A stretch of DNA of 39,611 nucleotides from Candidatus Competibacter denitrificans Run_A_D11 (GCF_001051235.1 NZ_CBTJ020000113.1:1-39611), one strand, 5' to 3'. Shown: positions 1 through 8,501, numbered from the stretch's first letter. Notes: generated by a model not told the origin, from the letters alone. Made by a program: numbers and translations.

Positions 1-1
1 G

Positions 2-151
2 AGACCGGCGCCCGGCCGCCGGTCGCCCCGGCCCCGCGTCACGAGCAGCTACCGGATCGTGCCGCCCCCGCCCCCGGCTCCGTCGATGCCGCACGTCGAG
101 TTCCGAAAGAGGCGCCGGTTCGTGCCGCCCGACGAGAAAGTACCGTCCTAA
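2..151 (+). CDS. C-terminal tail of a proline/arginine-rich protein (5' end outside window)
   Basis: An open frame enters from the left edge and stops with TAA at 149-151. The 49 visible residues are rich in Pro, Arg and Ala (a PPPPPAP run) and end with the basic motif RRRFVPP followed by an acidic/basic tail. No domain is recognisable. What makes it worth listing is a second proline-rich frame near 16.1-16.4 kb that carries KRRFVPP near its end and also lies directly upstream of a parA gene. The shared motif and position suggest an unknown protein that travels with partition modules. The coding call is weak because the region is short and GC-rich. Confidence 0.3.
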   Translation, partial: RPAPGRRSPRPRVTSSYRIVPPPPPAPSMPHVEFRKRRRFVPPDEKVPS

Positions 152-154
152 CCG

Positions 155-185
155 CTCGAACCGTGTCGCGTGACACGGTTTCGAG
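155..185. repeat. Near-perfect inverted repeat downstream of the partial first ORF
   Basis: The arms read CTCGAACCGTGTC and GACACGGTTTCGAG around a GCGT centre, with one extra T in the right arm. It begins 4 bases after the stop codon of the partial upstream ORF. It could be a transcription terminator without a long T run, or a protein binding site upstream of parA. Confidence 0.4.
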
Positions 186-527
186 GTGGCGCGACATCCC
201 GCTTGTCATTTCCAGCAGTCGTTGCGACTTTTCACAGCAGCGGTGGCGACTTCAGGCATGATCATGCCGCTCATCAATTTAACCCGTTGAAATAATATCC
301 AATCAAAATGGCCGAACCGGAATCCAGTCGCAATCAATGCTGTAATTTTGCATCCGGTCGAAACCACTGCTGTAGATTGTCGCAATGACTTCTGGAGAAC
401 AGTCACCTAACCCCTTGATCGGTGGTCGTCGGAGTCGCACCTACTTTTGGAGATGAGAGTTGGGGTACTTGCCTTGATTCTTTGAAGGAAGATTTCTGGT
501 ATCACTACGAGGCAATTATTCACTACA
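186..527. other. Intergenic region upstream of parA
   Basis: No convincing gene is seen. GC content falls sharply towards 527, as expected for a promoter region. Short related words recur (GTTGCGACTTTTCACAG, GGTGGCGACTTCAGG, CAGTCGCAATCAATG, GTCGCAATGACTTC), so a degenerate repeat based on TCGCAA/GCGACTT may be a binding site for ParA, whose N-terminal HTH usually represses its own promoter. This is an inference only. Confidence 0.35.
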
Positions 528-1862
528 ATGCTACTTACTTTGCAAAATTCACAAAAAATCTCTTTTATGACGAAAGTAAGCTCTACCGGCAAAAAATTAC
601 GCAAGCATGAAACAGGCATGACTGATGCTATCGCCGAGCAGTCAAGGCTTGAGTCAGGGATGGTAGCCCCTGCCCTTGCTATTGCGGGAATCGATATTGC
701 GCTCGATGAAATTCGAGACATCGAGCAACGTTCCTACCGGGTCATCGAGCGTTTACGAGAGACAGTGTTCGAACCTGGCAAGCAGAAGCGGCTGAAGATT
801 GGTTTCAGCATTTCCGAAGCGGCACGCATGGTCGGACGGACACCGACCGCGATCCGGGATGCGGAAAAGTCAGGTCGCTTGCCGGAGCCGCGCAAGGACA
901 GTCATGGCCGCCGTTTCGGTTATACGCTGACGGACATCAATATCATGCGTCGGGAATTTGAAACTCTGCCATGGCGCGGTGAAAACGACGAGCCCTTGGT
1001 GCTAGCCGTTTCTAACTTCAAGGGCGGGGTCGGGAAAAGTACCCTAGTGGCGCACGTCGCTCAGTATCTGGCGTTGCGAGGTTACCGCGTCTGCGCTATT
1101 GACTGCGACCCACAAAGCAGCTTGACCAGCCTGTTCGGATTTAATCCGGATTACGAATTAGAGACCCAGAATACCCTCTTCCCCTTCCTGATGCGTGAGC
1201 GGGATACTCTGTCGTATGCGTTACGCCCAACCTACTGGGATCAGCTTTCTCTCATCCCAGCTAACCTGTCGCTTTACAGCATTGAATATCAACTGGCTGC
1301 GCGACTACCGGCCAATCCCTTGATGCTGGAACGACTACGCTTGGGCATCGACACGATCAAGGACGGTTTTGATGTCGTCATCATTGATCCGCCCCCCGCA
1401 TTGGGCATGTTGTCGCTCAGCGTGGTCCGGGCGGCAACGGCCTTGGTGGTGCCGGTACGCCCCGCGACGGTCGATTTTGGCTCCACTGCGCACTTTTTCA
1501 CCTTGCTAGTCGAAGCGCTCGAAACGTTGGCAGCCCAGGGTCTTCAACCGCGTTACAAATTTCTCAAGGTATTGATCAATGCCATGGATGAGACCAAATC
1601 GGCCCACACCGAGATTACCCGGATGATGCGCCAGGTTTATCAAACTGCCATGTTTAACACGGTCATGAAGGATTCAGCGGAAATCGATAATGCTGGCGCG
1701 CGGCTGATGTCGGTTTACGAGTTGGAAGAAGCCACGACTTCGCGCGAGACCTACCGACGCTGCAAGGCGTATCTCGATGCCGTCAATCGGGAAATTGAAC
1801 TGTTGATTCGGAAAACTTGGCCCAGTCACCACGAAGCCCTGCGCCGCGAAGGTGTGATTTGA
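528..1862 (+). CDS. parA: Type Ia (P1/SopA-like) plasmid partition ATPase ParA
   Basis: Deviant-Walker ATPase that moves or tethers plasmid or chromid copies by binding nucleoid DNA in an ATP-dependent way. Residues about 90-140 form a MerR-like helix-turn-helix (SISEAARMVGRTPTAIRD), the type Ia feature used for autorepression. The P-loop is KGGVGKST at about residues 165-172, followed by the A' motif IDCDPQSS and a Walker B region DVVIIDPPP. At 444 codons from ATG 528 it is slightly long. ATG 567 and ATG 618 are possible alternatives, none with a strong ribosome binding site, and the AT-rich first 90 bases may be leader. parB starts 10 bases downstream, so the pair is an operon, probably autoregulated through the HTH. 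ParA assignment is firm; the start is not. Confidence 0.93.
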   Translation: MLLTLQNSQKISFMTKVSSTGKKLRKHETGMTDAIAEQSRLESGMVAPALAIAGIDIALDEIRDIEQRSYRVIERLRETVFEPGKQKRLKIGFSISEAARMVGRTPTAIRDAEKSGRLPEPRKDSHGRRFGYTLTDINIMRREFETLPWRGENDEPLVLAVSNFKGGVGKSTLVAHVAQYLALRGYRVCAIDCDPQSSLTSLFGFNPDYELETQNTLFPFLMRERDTLSYALRPTYWDQLSLIPANLSLYSIEYQLAARLPANPLMLERLRLGIDTIKDGFDVVIIDPPPALGMLSLSVVRAATALVVPVRPATVDFGSTAHFFTLLVEALETLAAQGLQPRYKFLKVLINAMDETKSAHTEITRMMRQVYQTAMFNTVMKDSAEIDNAGARLMSVYELEEATTSRETYRRCKAYLDAVNREIELLIRKTWPSHHEALRREGVI

Positions 1863-1872
1863 GGAAACATGC

Positions 1873-2889
1873 ATGGCTGCTCGGAACAAAGTGTTGTTTG
1901 AAGATCTAGCGGGCGAGCTGACAACCGGTCCATCGGAGACTAGTGATTCTGTATCGGCTCGAAAGCGAACCATCGGCTATCTTCAGGAGCGAGAAAACCA
2001 TCTGGCGCAATTGGCTAACGGTGAGATCATCGAAAAAACGCTGCTGTGGGTGGAGCCAGAACGCTGCCGGTTATGGACGCGACATAACCGGCGCTATGAC
2101 CTGTTAAATGAGCAACGCTGCGCCGACCTGATCCAAGGCATCAAAGCGCAGGGGCGACAGGAATTTCCGGCCATCGTTCGCCGCGTGCAGGGTGATCCAC
2201 AACACGATTTCGAAGTAATTTGCGGTGCTCGCCGACACTGGGCCATCGATTGGCTGCGTCGAAATAATTACCCGCAATTGATGTTTCTGATTGAGGTTCG
2301 CGCCCTGACCGATGAGGAAGCCTTCCGACTGAGCGACTGCGAAAACCGGGAACGGGAGGATATTAGCGACTTCGAGCGGGCGCTGGATTATCGACAGGCG
2401 CTGGAGTCGTACTACCGGTCACAGCGGGATATGGCCGAACGTCTGGAGGTCTCCGAAGCCTGGCTGAGTCGCTATCTAGACTTGGCGGTCCTGCCGGACG
2501 GGATCATCCAGGCGTATGCGGATATTACGGAGCTCAAAGCCAATCACGCCCGAGAACTGAAGCCGCTACTGAAGGATCCACAAATTCGCCGCCGCATTCT
2601 AGCTCGCGCGGATGAACTTTACGCCCGGCAACAGCAGGCTCTTCAAGCAGGACAGGGGCTCCTGACTGGACAACAGATTCTGCAACTTCTTAAATCCGCT
2701 GCTAAGAACCGGGCCACCAAGCCAAAGCAAACACCTCTGGAATATCGGGCTGCGACAGGGCAGAAAATGCTGACCGCTATCCGTCGTCCACGCGGCGGGT
2801 TGCTGATCGAAGTGCTACCGCGTAGTGGAGCTAACCGAGAAGAAGTGTTGAATGCGTTCGGTGATGTGCTCCAGATGCTCGCCGAATAA
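1873..2889 (+). CDS. parB: ParB/RepB/Spo0J-family centromere-binding protein
   Basis: Partner of the preceding ParA; it binds the centromere and stimulates ParA ATPase. The N-terminal nuclease-like fold carries the CTP-binding signature in the form CGARRHWAIDWLRR (about residues 117-130) and the ENREREDISDFERA stretch typical of the family. A helix-turn-helix (RDMAERLEVSEAWLSRYLDL) follows at about 180-200. The last third is basic and includes SAAKNRATKPK. Its length of 338 aa is normal. The start ATG 1873 has an upstream GAGGAAAC ribosome binding site. Two copies of a perfect palindrome lie directly downstream and are the likely binding sites. Confidence 0.93.
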   Translation: MAARNKVLFEDLAGELTTGPSETSDSVSARKRTIGYLQERENHLAQLANGEIIEKTLLWVEPERCRLWTRHNRRYDLLNEQRCADLIQGIKAQGRQEFPAIVRRVQGDPQHDFEVICGARRHWAIDWLRRNNYPQLMFLIEVRALTDEEAFRLSDCENREREDISDFERALDYRQALESYYRSQRDMAERLEVSEAWLSRYLDLAVLPDGIIQAYADITELKANHARELKPLLKDPQIRRRILARADELYARQQQALQAGQGLLTGQQILQLLKSAAKNRATKPKQTPLEYRAATGQKMLTAIRRPRGGLLIEVLPRSGANREEVLNAFGDVLQMLAE

Positions 2890-2890
2890 G

Positions 2891-3035
2891 AAATTGCCAA
2901 TTGGCAATTTTTAAAAAACTACATGAATTTTATGATAAAAATATAAAATATCACCAGAAATTTTCAATGAGGATTGCTAGCAACTTGAGGTACGAGAAGC
3001 GAGTATTCACCATGAAAAATTGCCAATTGGCAATT
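2891..3035. repeat. Putative parS centromere: two perfect palindromes flanking an AT-rich spacer
   Basis: The palindrome AATTGCCAATTGGCAATT occurs at 2892-2909 (extended to 20 bp, 2891-2910) and again exactly at 3018-3035, separated by 108 bases of AT-rich sequence. I see no third copy in the window. The position immediately 3' of parB, the perfect dyads and the pairing match the layout of plasmid centromeres bound by HTH-type ParB proteins. Function is inferred from position and symmetry. Confidence 0.75.
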
Positions 3036-3229
3036 ATCAACTCATCCTATTGAGTTGGTTCTAAAAAATAGAGATCAAACACTGGGAAATCCCTCATGTT
3101 GATCAAACTAACGTGACTACCATGCTGGACGACCGCTGCCCGCGTGGCGGAGCGCTCCATACCGCGTCGCCGAGTTAAGCCCGCTCGGAACCTCATTTCT
3201 CTGACTTGCACTGAACGAAACCGTAGGCT

Positions 3230-4194
3230 ATGACCGACCCCAATCCCGCAGTGCAAGCCAGATCGTCACCGAACCGACGCCCGCGCGCGCCACCGTCCTG
3301 CCGGCGCTGATCGAGGCGTGCCCCGCCTGCTTCGACAGGGAGCAGCCCCGGCCGCTTAAAATCGGCATCCACCAGGATTGGGTGGCGGCGGGCTTCGAGA
3401 AATCCGCCATCAAGCGCGCGCTGGGCCGCTACTGTAACCGGCCGCTCTATCGGGGGGCGCTACAAGCCGGCGCGGTTCGGATGGACTTGCAGGGCCAGGC
3501 GGGTGGCGTGGTGGCGGAGGACGAGGTTCGGACCGCGCCCCGCCGACCACGCCGGAACCCATCCTCGACGGCAAAAGCCGCGCTTCTCGCCAACGCTACC
3601 CCCCTCCTGAAGGAGTCCCTCGTAGCTGGCCGACTCGAACTCACCGTCAAATTCTCCAAATTACCCCAGCCGCTCCTCGTGCAGGGCGGCCTCAAGATCG
3701 GCGTCCAGACGCAGGAGGGCACCGTCACGGCGATCCGGCCGGCGAAGGTTTGGAAGAAATTCGAGCAAGCCGCCCAGACGTATCCCCACGGGGTGGCCGC
3801 GCTGATCGGCCCAGCTGGAATCTTCACCCTCGAAACCCAGATTTACCCTAAGCCGACCCAGGGTAAGCCGGAGATCGTCTATGATGGCGCACGGATCACC
3901 CTCGCTGGCCACGTCCCCGACCGCGATCCTATGGTGCAAGGCAAGGCTCAAGCCCATGGGCTGCAAAACGTGCTCCGGGAATCGACCGGACCACGGTTCG
4001 AGGTCCAGCCGGTCGTGCTGTATCCGGGCGGGTTCGTCAAGACGACGGCCCCGTGGAACGGAGATGCTCCTTGGATCCTGAACCCCAAGGCATGGCCGGC
4101 CTTCCTGGAACACCGCCCGGCCCCGCTATCCCATGCGGATGCCCCACTGGCAACCGATCATCTCAGCCGGTTCATACGCACCGCAGCGAAATAG
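3230..4194 (+). pseudogene. ProQ/FinO-domain protein fused to a NERD-like C-terminal domain; N terminus frameshifted
   Basis: The main frame (stop at 4192-4194) reads as ProQ/FinO from about 3304: CPACFDREQPRPLKIGI and SAIKRALGRYCNRPLYRGAL are family signatures of this RNA-chaperone fold. That frame is open only from 3205 and has no ATG/GTG before GTG 3382, which lies inside the domain. An ATG at 3230 (MTDPNPAVQ) is in another frame and stops at 3308, so a one-base shift between 3230 and 3304 (a CGCGCG-rich stretch) probably broke the gene or reflects a sequencing error. From about 3810 the protein switches to a NERD-type nuclease-related sequence: GIFTLETQIYPKP, then DRDPMVQGKAQAHGLQNVL and WILNPKAWPAFLE. 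The usual catalytic ETK reads ETQ here. Domain calls are by motif memory. Confidence 0.6.
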
Positions 4195-4520
4195 CCTCCC
4201 TTCTCGGCAACCGGCCCTGACCCACAAAACCTACCCTGATCCGTCCCGCCCGACTCTCGACGACCTGGACCCGGAAAGCGTCACTCCTGACCGGAGGGTG
4301 GCAAGGGTTCGTAGCCACCGCGAGAGGGCAGACTACCCGACTGCCGAACCCTTGTTGGGCAATCTGCTGGTCGTGTGGCGGGCGCTGTGCGATCCTGTTT
4401 TTTTCAGGCCCCGCAACCGCGCTGGATACCGCCTACCCGTGGGCGCCGATGATCGACGCCGTTGAAAACTATCACGGCAAACCCCAACTGCCCCGACCCA
4501 CACACTAACGACACTGCATA
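4195..4520 (+). other. Non-coding or relic region after the ProQ-NERD gene
   Basis: No intact gene. It contains the structured segment described separately at 4297-4354, a CCTG(T7)CAGG hairpin near 4393-4407, and a short open tail stopping at 4506-4508 that reads like a genuine C terminus (TAYPWAPMIDAVENYHGK). The tail has no upstream start and is taken as a gene remnant. Confidence 0.35.
4297..4354 (+). ncRNA. Candidate structured RNA element (pseudoknot-like)
   Basis: Three nested or interlocking pairings are visible. CAAGGGTTCG (4302-4311) pairs perfectly with CGAACCCTTG (4345-4354). GGTGGC (4297-4302) pairs with GCCACC (4314-4319), crossing the first stem. GGCAG (4327-4331) pairs with CTGCC (4341-4345) inside it. 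Crossing helices of 10 and 6 bp define an H-type pseudoknot. No known RNA family was recognised, so this is a structural observation only. Confidence 0.3.
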
Positions 4521-4549
4521 AAAAACCCTCTCCCGCTGGCGGGAGAGGG
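4521..4549 (-). terminator. Rho-independent terminator of the 10.3-4.6 kb minus-strand operon
   Basis: On the minus strand CCCTCTCCCGC / GCGGGAGAGGG form a stem of about 10 bp with a two-base loop, followed by a T6 run. It lies about 60 bases after the last gene of the AAA-WGR-DUF3150-VWA operon. Confidence 0.75.
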
Positions 4550-4608
4550 GCAGAGGTGAGATGAGTTTTTCAATCCGCTGGCACGCCCAAGGTCGTACAA
4601 AAACGCCT

Positions 4609-5400
4609 CTAAACGACTACCGCCGCCGGTTGCTGCATCAACGCCTTCAAGGCGGCTTGTCCCTCCGCCCGGGTATGGACTTCGGGAACGGCGATGCCCC
4701 GAAGGGACGCCAGGTGGGCAATCTGGCGTTGCAACAACGGCAGCGCCCTCTCCTCGGCGGTGGCGGCGGTCGCCGCGCCCCAGGCCCCCCGGGAGGGCGT
4801 ATCGACGGGCGTTTCCACCGGCGCTATAGCAACCGCCTGGGCGGAGGCGGATAGGGTGGTCGCCGGGTCTTCTCTCGCGGGCGACGCGGAAGTCGCCATC
4901 GCCCCGCCTTCGTCGACCGGCGTTGCAGGCGCAGGGTCCGCGCCCGCTACGGCCCGCGTTTCAGTCCCCGGCAGAGGCGCTTGAACCCCCGGCGCGGTGA
5001 GGCCCTGATCCCTCTCATCCCGCTGATCAGGGGCTTCGTCCACGTCGACGAGGTCGTCGCCCAAGCCTAACGCGGCCAGCAACCGTTGCCGAGCCGCGGT
5101 TTCCAGCCCTTCCACCGCTTGGCCCGCTGGGGCGGCGGCGGTTGCGGTCGCGAGGACGCAACCGTGGGGATCACGCAAGGTGGCCCGACAAATCAGGGCG
5201 GGTTCCCGGCTCAGCAGCGGGGGGAGTCCCAGGGATTCCGGTGAATGCCCGCCGTGCAAGGCGATTTCATACAGCTTCATCAAGCCGGGGTTCAGACTCA
5301 ACGCATCCAGAATTTCGGTTTGCACCGAGAATCCCTCCGCGGGACTGTAGCGTTGCAGGAATTCAGGCCAGCGCGCTGACCCGCTCTTCAAGGGTTCCAT
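4609..5400 (-). CDS. Conserved hypothetical, possible ssDNA-annealing/recombination accessory protein
   Basis: Last gene of the minus-strand operon, about 263 aa from ATG 5400, chosen because TTTGGAG precedes it at good spacing. The N-terminal half contains LICRATLRDPHGCVLATA and then ETAARQRLLAALGLGDD. The latter pattern (E-x-A-x-R-x-R-A-L/LLAALG) is seen in Rad52/Bet-type annealing proteins and their plasmid-borne relatives. The middle (about residues 130-210) is low-complexity Ala/Pro/Thr, and the C terminus is helical (RQIAHLASLRGIAVPEV). No catalytic motif is seen, and the annealing idea is tentative. The Shine-Dalgarno sequence is locked in a 7-bp hairpin (5404-5428). Confidence 0.6.
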   Translation of the reverse strand: MEPLKSGSARWPEFLQRYSPAEGFSVQTEILDALSLNPGLMKLYEIALHGGHSPESLGLPPLLSREPALICRATLRDPHGCVLATATAAAPAGQAVEGLETAARQRLLAALGLGDDLVDVDEAPDQRDERDQGLTAPGVQAPLPGTETRAVAGADPAPATPVDEGGAMATSASPAREDPATTLSASAQAVAIAPVETPVDTPSRGAWGAATAATAEERALPLLQRQIAHLASLRGIAVPEVHTRAEGQAALKALMQQPAAVVV

Positions 5401-5403
5401 ACG

Positions 5404-5428
5404 GTTCTCCAAAGAGGTCGGGGAGAAC
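5404..5428 (-). promoter_or_regulatory. Hairpin sequestering the ribosome binding site of the 5400 gene
   Basis: On the coding strand GTTCTCC, an 11-base loop and GGAGAAC precede the start by three bases. The 3' arm holds the GGAG Shine-Dalgarno. A larger inverted repeat lies just upstream (5442-5452 with 5473-5483, CCCGTTCGGGA / TCCCGAACGGG). Confidence 0.55.
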
Positions 5429-5524
5429 GCCCGGCGCCACCCCCGTTCGGGAATGACGCATCGCGCGTGCTCTCCCGAACGGGTTGAGGTCAATTCAAAA
5501 CAGGCGTGTGGAGTCCGACACTCC

Positions 5525-7306
5525 TCACGCAGCCTGCGTCAACCGCTGTTCCAACAGCGTGAACAGCATCGGCGCGAGTTCCTGAATCGTCTGGATCGTG
5601 ACGGCATCCCGACGACCAAACAGGTCTTCCACCTCATCCAGGGCTTGGCCGATGCCTAAACCCAGCACCTCAAGGCCACTGGCGCGGCACCGGGCCAGGA
5701 TCGAGCGCACGAGGTCTATCTCCTCCGGTTGTCCATCGGTCGCCACGATCAACAAGCGGCGCGGCTCCGAACGTCCGATCAATTCCCAACCGGCGCGCAA
5801 GAGCGCGCCCGCCAACGGCGTCCCGCCATGCGCCCGCACCTCAAAGCGTCCAGCAATGCAGGAAGCCCGCTCCTGAAACTGCTTGAGCGGGATGACTCGC
5901 TGATCCCGCCGACCGGGAAACGCCGCTGCCCAGCACGCCACCCCGGGCAGGTCGTCCAGGGCCAGCACCAGGGCCAAAACCGCCTGATTAGCCAACGCCA
6001 TGTCGCGCGCCATCGATCCGCTGCAATCCAACAGCAGCGCGACCGCCGTATCCGTCGCCCACCGCTCGACGCGCCGGTCAAACAGACGGGCTTGCGGCCA
6101 TGGGACGCTGTACAACCGGTGCGTAGCCAGTCGCCGACCTTGACAAGCCGCCCAATGCTCCGACGCCTGATGGGTTTGCACCAGTCCGCCCAACCGGTGA
6201 CGCAGGGCGGCGGTGGCCGCCCGCGCCTGCCGGGCCTTCTCCTGGGGCGCGGTGTTCGGCGGCGGCGGGTCGTACCCGGCGATAACGACCCTCACCTCTG
6301 AAGTTTCTGAGGCGGCGGCGGTCAGCAGCGTGCGGGTTTGCGCGCCGAGGTCCGGGCCCTCGGTAGACGACGGATCGGCGGCCAACAAGGCGGTCAAGGT
6401 TTCGGTCTTACCCGGGCCGCCCGGTGGCGCGGAGGCCTCCTGGGATCCGGTCTGCGAAGACGATGCCGAGGAGGAGGCTTGCGCCTCTTGACTCTGTGCG
6501 TCGGTTCCAGCGTCCGGTGAGGACGCGGAAGCAGCAGCGTCTTGCGGGCTTCCCTTCGGTTCCGTTGCTCCAGCGTCGGGTGAGGACGCGGAAGCAGCAG
6601 CGCTATGAGGAGCCGTCTCACCCGCGCGAGGGCCGCCCGGTGGCGCGTCGGGTGGGTCAGGCGGCGTGGGCGCTTTCGCCGCTTCTTCCTCTTCCTTCAG
6701 CATCTCGACGATGCGCAGCGCCAAATCCCGCACGGCGGTCGTCGAGGTCGCATGACGCACCTCAAAGGCCAGCGCCAGGAGCTTGATCACCACGCCTTCC
6801 GGGAGCAGCGCGTCCAGTCGTGCTTCCAGATCATCGGCCTGCTGGGCCAGAAGGCCCTGGTGCAAAACGCGGGCGCGCAGCAGTTTGTGTAGCGCGGACA
6901 AGACCTGAACCGCGACCGGTTGTTCAGTGATGGGCTCTGCGGCTTCATCGTCTGAGTGATGCTCCAGATAATCCACCAGCGCGGCCAGGTTGTGACGGCT
7001 GCCCGGATAGTCCACGCCGAGCGCCTGCTCGATGCGGATATCCTCCAAGATATTGGTCAACAATTTCGCCAAGCCGGGCGGCACCGGAACTGTGAAGTCC
7101 GTATACCGAATATGCGCGGCTTCATGATCAATGAAGCCGTTGGCTAGAATTGCCAACGGTGTGCTTTCCAGCGGCAAGCGGGGCAAATGGAGGGTATGCC
7201 CATCGGTGTAGGCTTCATCTCCACCGATCTCGACCTTGACTCCCAACTTGCGGCCCAGCATCTGGGCGATCAGGGGCAAGGCGCCCACTAAGGGATTGCT
7301 TCTCAT
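5525..7306 (-). CDS. CobT-like von Willebrand factor A (VWA) protein with N-terminal HExxH motif
   Basis: About 593 aa from ATG 7306, preceded by TTGGAGGTGAGC. Residues 61-65 are HEAAH, an HExxH zinc-metallopeptidase-like motif in the CobT-type N-terminal domain. A long acidic and Ser/Ala-rich linker (about 215-320) contains an imperfect tandem repeat (AAASASSPDAG twice). The C-terminal VWA domain has an intact MIDAS: DCSGS at about 427-431 and ATDGQ near 522-526. Such proteins pair with MoxR/CobS AAA+ ATPases, whose gene is upstream in the same operon, and act as metal-dependent substrate adaptors. The target is unknown. With no other cobalamin genes around, a literal cobaltochelatase role is unlikely. 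Confidence 0.85.
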   Translation of the reverse strand: MRSNPLVGALPLIAQMLGRKLGVKVEIGGDEAYTDGHTLHLPRLPLESTPLAILANGFIDHEAAHIRYTDFTVPVPPGLAKLLTNILEDIRIEQALGVDYPGSRHNLAALVDYLEHHSDDEAAEPITEQPVAVQVLSALHKLLRARVLHQGLLAQQADDLEARLDALLPEGVVIKLLALAFEVRHATSTTAVRDLALRIVEMLKEEEEAAKAPTPPDPPDAPPGGPRAGETAPHSAAASASSPDAGATEPKGSPQDAAASASSPDAGTDAQSQEAQASSSASSSQTGSQEASAPPGGPGKTETLTALLAADPSSTEGPDLGAQTRTLLTAAASETSEVRVVIAGYDPPPPNTAPQEKARQARAATAALRHRLGGLVQTHQASEHWAACQGRRLATHRLYSVPWPQARLFDRRVERWATDTAVALLLDCSGSMARDMALANQAVLALVLALDDLPGVACWAAAFPGRRDQRVIPLKQFQERASCIAGRFEVRAHGGTPLAGALLRAGWELIGRSEPRRLLIVATDGQPEEIDLVRSILARCRASGLEVLGLGIGQALDEVEDLFGRRDAVTIQTIQELAPMLFTLLEQRLTQAA

Positions 7307-7311
7307 GCTCA

Positions 7312-7330
7312 CCTCCAACAAGAAAGGAGG
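7312..7330 (-). promoter_or_regulatory. Hairpin sequestering the ribosome binding site of the VWA gene
   Basis: On the coding strand CCTCC (7330-7326), a nine-base loop and GGAGG (7316-7312) end five bases before ATG 7306. The whole Shine-Dalgarno is the 3' arm. A further GC-rich dyad (CTCCCCC / GGGGA) lies upstream at about 7339-7358. Confidence 0.5.
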
Positions 7331-7386
7331 CGCGCCGCTCCCCCACGACGGGGAAGACGCGCGCCCCGCAGTGGGTAAAAAAACTG

Positions 7387-8415
7387 TCAATAAAACCAGT
7401 CGCCGCCGGCGTCGATCACTTCGGCCTCAGCCGGTAGCTTTGGTGTGGATTCCACCGCCTCGTCGAACCGTCGCGATGCCGCGTCCTCATTGGACGGTGG
7501 AGATTCAGCGTCCTCGTTGAACGGCACAGTAAAAGCTAAATCGGTGCTGATACCCGTCCACAGTGCATCCACGACCGGAGCTGCTTGCGCAGCCCAGGTC
7601 TGAAGCCCTTGCGGCTGAGAAGCCAGGCACAGAAATTGCCGTAAACCTTCCAAGACCCGGCCCTGAATCGGTAGACGGTCCGGGATGCCGGCCAGCAGCC
7701 GATCGATTTCCAGCACCACCGCCCGAAAGCCACTGTCCACAAACGACAGGCCATCGAGCTTGTCGCGCAGGGCTTTCAACGGGCTGAGCGCCCGCCGGGT
7801 CACGGTCGTTTTCCCCTGGAAGGACTCTTCCAGGGTTTCACGCGCCTGTTGGCTGATCTCGGACAAAATTTGCCCCGATAAACCCGACAGGGCCTTTTCC
7901 AGGCCCGGATGCGCGACCACTTGGGGTGAAGGCGCGCTAAAACGCACCGCCTGAACGGCAAAATGGAGCCGTCCACCCACGTACTCGGCAGGCACCAGGG
8001 CTTCTCGAATCAGCTTCTGCCACTCCAGCGGTTGCTGATCGGCCCAGGCCGCCAGCTGACCGTCATAGGTATCCAGAAACGCTGTGCGCACGGTTTGATA
8101 GCGCTGTTCCAGCACCGTGAGCTGGTCGAGCAGCCCTTGGGCTTTGGCGCTGGGCACGGCGTAACCCCCCATAAACCGTGTTCCCACCACCAGACAGTGG
8201 CGGCGGGCGGCGCTGCGGATCGTGGTGAATTCCCGCAGCGCCTCTGGATTAATCAACTGCTTTTCGCCCAGGGAGACCAAGGTTTCGGGCGGGAGTTGCG
8301 ACCGATCCAGGCCCAAATCTTCCGGGGTCAAGCTCTTTTTCCCGCTCCAGCAGGAAATATCGAGGTTGACGAAAACCAACTCGTTCGCCAACAGGGTCAA
8401 GGGTTGCGCGTGCAT
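7387..8415 (-). CDS. DUF3150-type protein
   Basis: About 342 aa from ATG 8415, chosen for its AAGGAGG ribosome binding site eight bases upstream. The protein is soluble and largely helical. It begins LTLLANELVFVNLDISCWSGKKSL, followed by a conserved GEKQLINPEAL stretch and a coiled helical middle (KALSGLSGQILSEISQQARE). The layout and the neighbouring MoxR-type ATPase and CobT-type VWA gene match the DUF3150 family of plasmid and ICE clusters. I assign it from N-terminal pattern plus context. Its biochemical role is unknown. The C terminus ends GGDWFY, sharing the terminal Trp-Phe-Tyr with the next upstream gene although the codons differ. Confidence 0.7.
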   Translation of the reverse strand: MHAQPLTLLANELVFVNLDISCWSGKKSLTPEDLGLDRSQLPPETLVSLGEKQLINPEALREFTTIRSAARRHCLVVGTRFMGGYAVPSAKAQGLLDQLTVLEQRYQTVRTAFLDTYDGQLAAWADQQPLEWQKLIREALVPAEYVGGRLHFAVQAVRFSAPSPQVVAHPGLEKALSGLSGQILSEISQQARETLEESFQGKTTVTRRALSPLKALRDKLDGLSFVDSGFRAVVLEIDRLLAGIPDRLPIQGRVLEGLRQFLCLASQPQGLQTWAAQAAPVVDALWTGISTDLAFTVPFNEDAESPPSNEDAASRRFDEAVESTPKLPAEAEVIDAGGDWFY

Positions 8416-8501
8416 CAAAACCTCCTTCTCGTTGAAGAAAAAGGCGAACGCCCTCCGCCGGCCTGGGAGGCGGACGGAGGGTGTCCGCCCAAGACCGATT
8501 C

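Noticed and set aside
5525..7306. Literal cobaltochelatase subunits CobS/CobT (cobalamin synthesis)
   Set aside because: No cobN or other cobalamin genes are present, and the AAA-VWA pair sits with WGR and DUF3150-type genes, so only the fold similarity is kept.
4609..7390. Long plus-strand open frames antisense to the VWA and 5400 genes (for example 5729-6301 and 6424-6786)
   Set aside because: They are high-GC shadows: no ribosome binding sites, Arg/Pro-rich translations, and the opposite strand carries clear domains with good starts.
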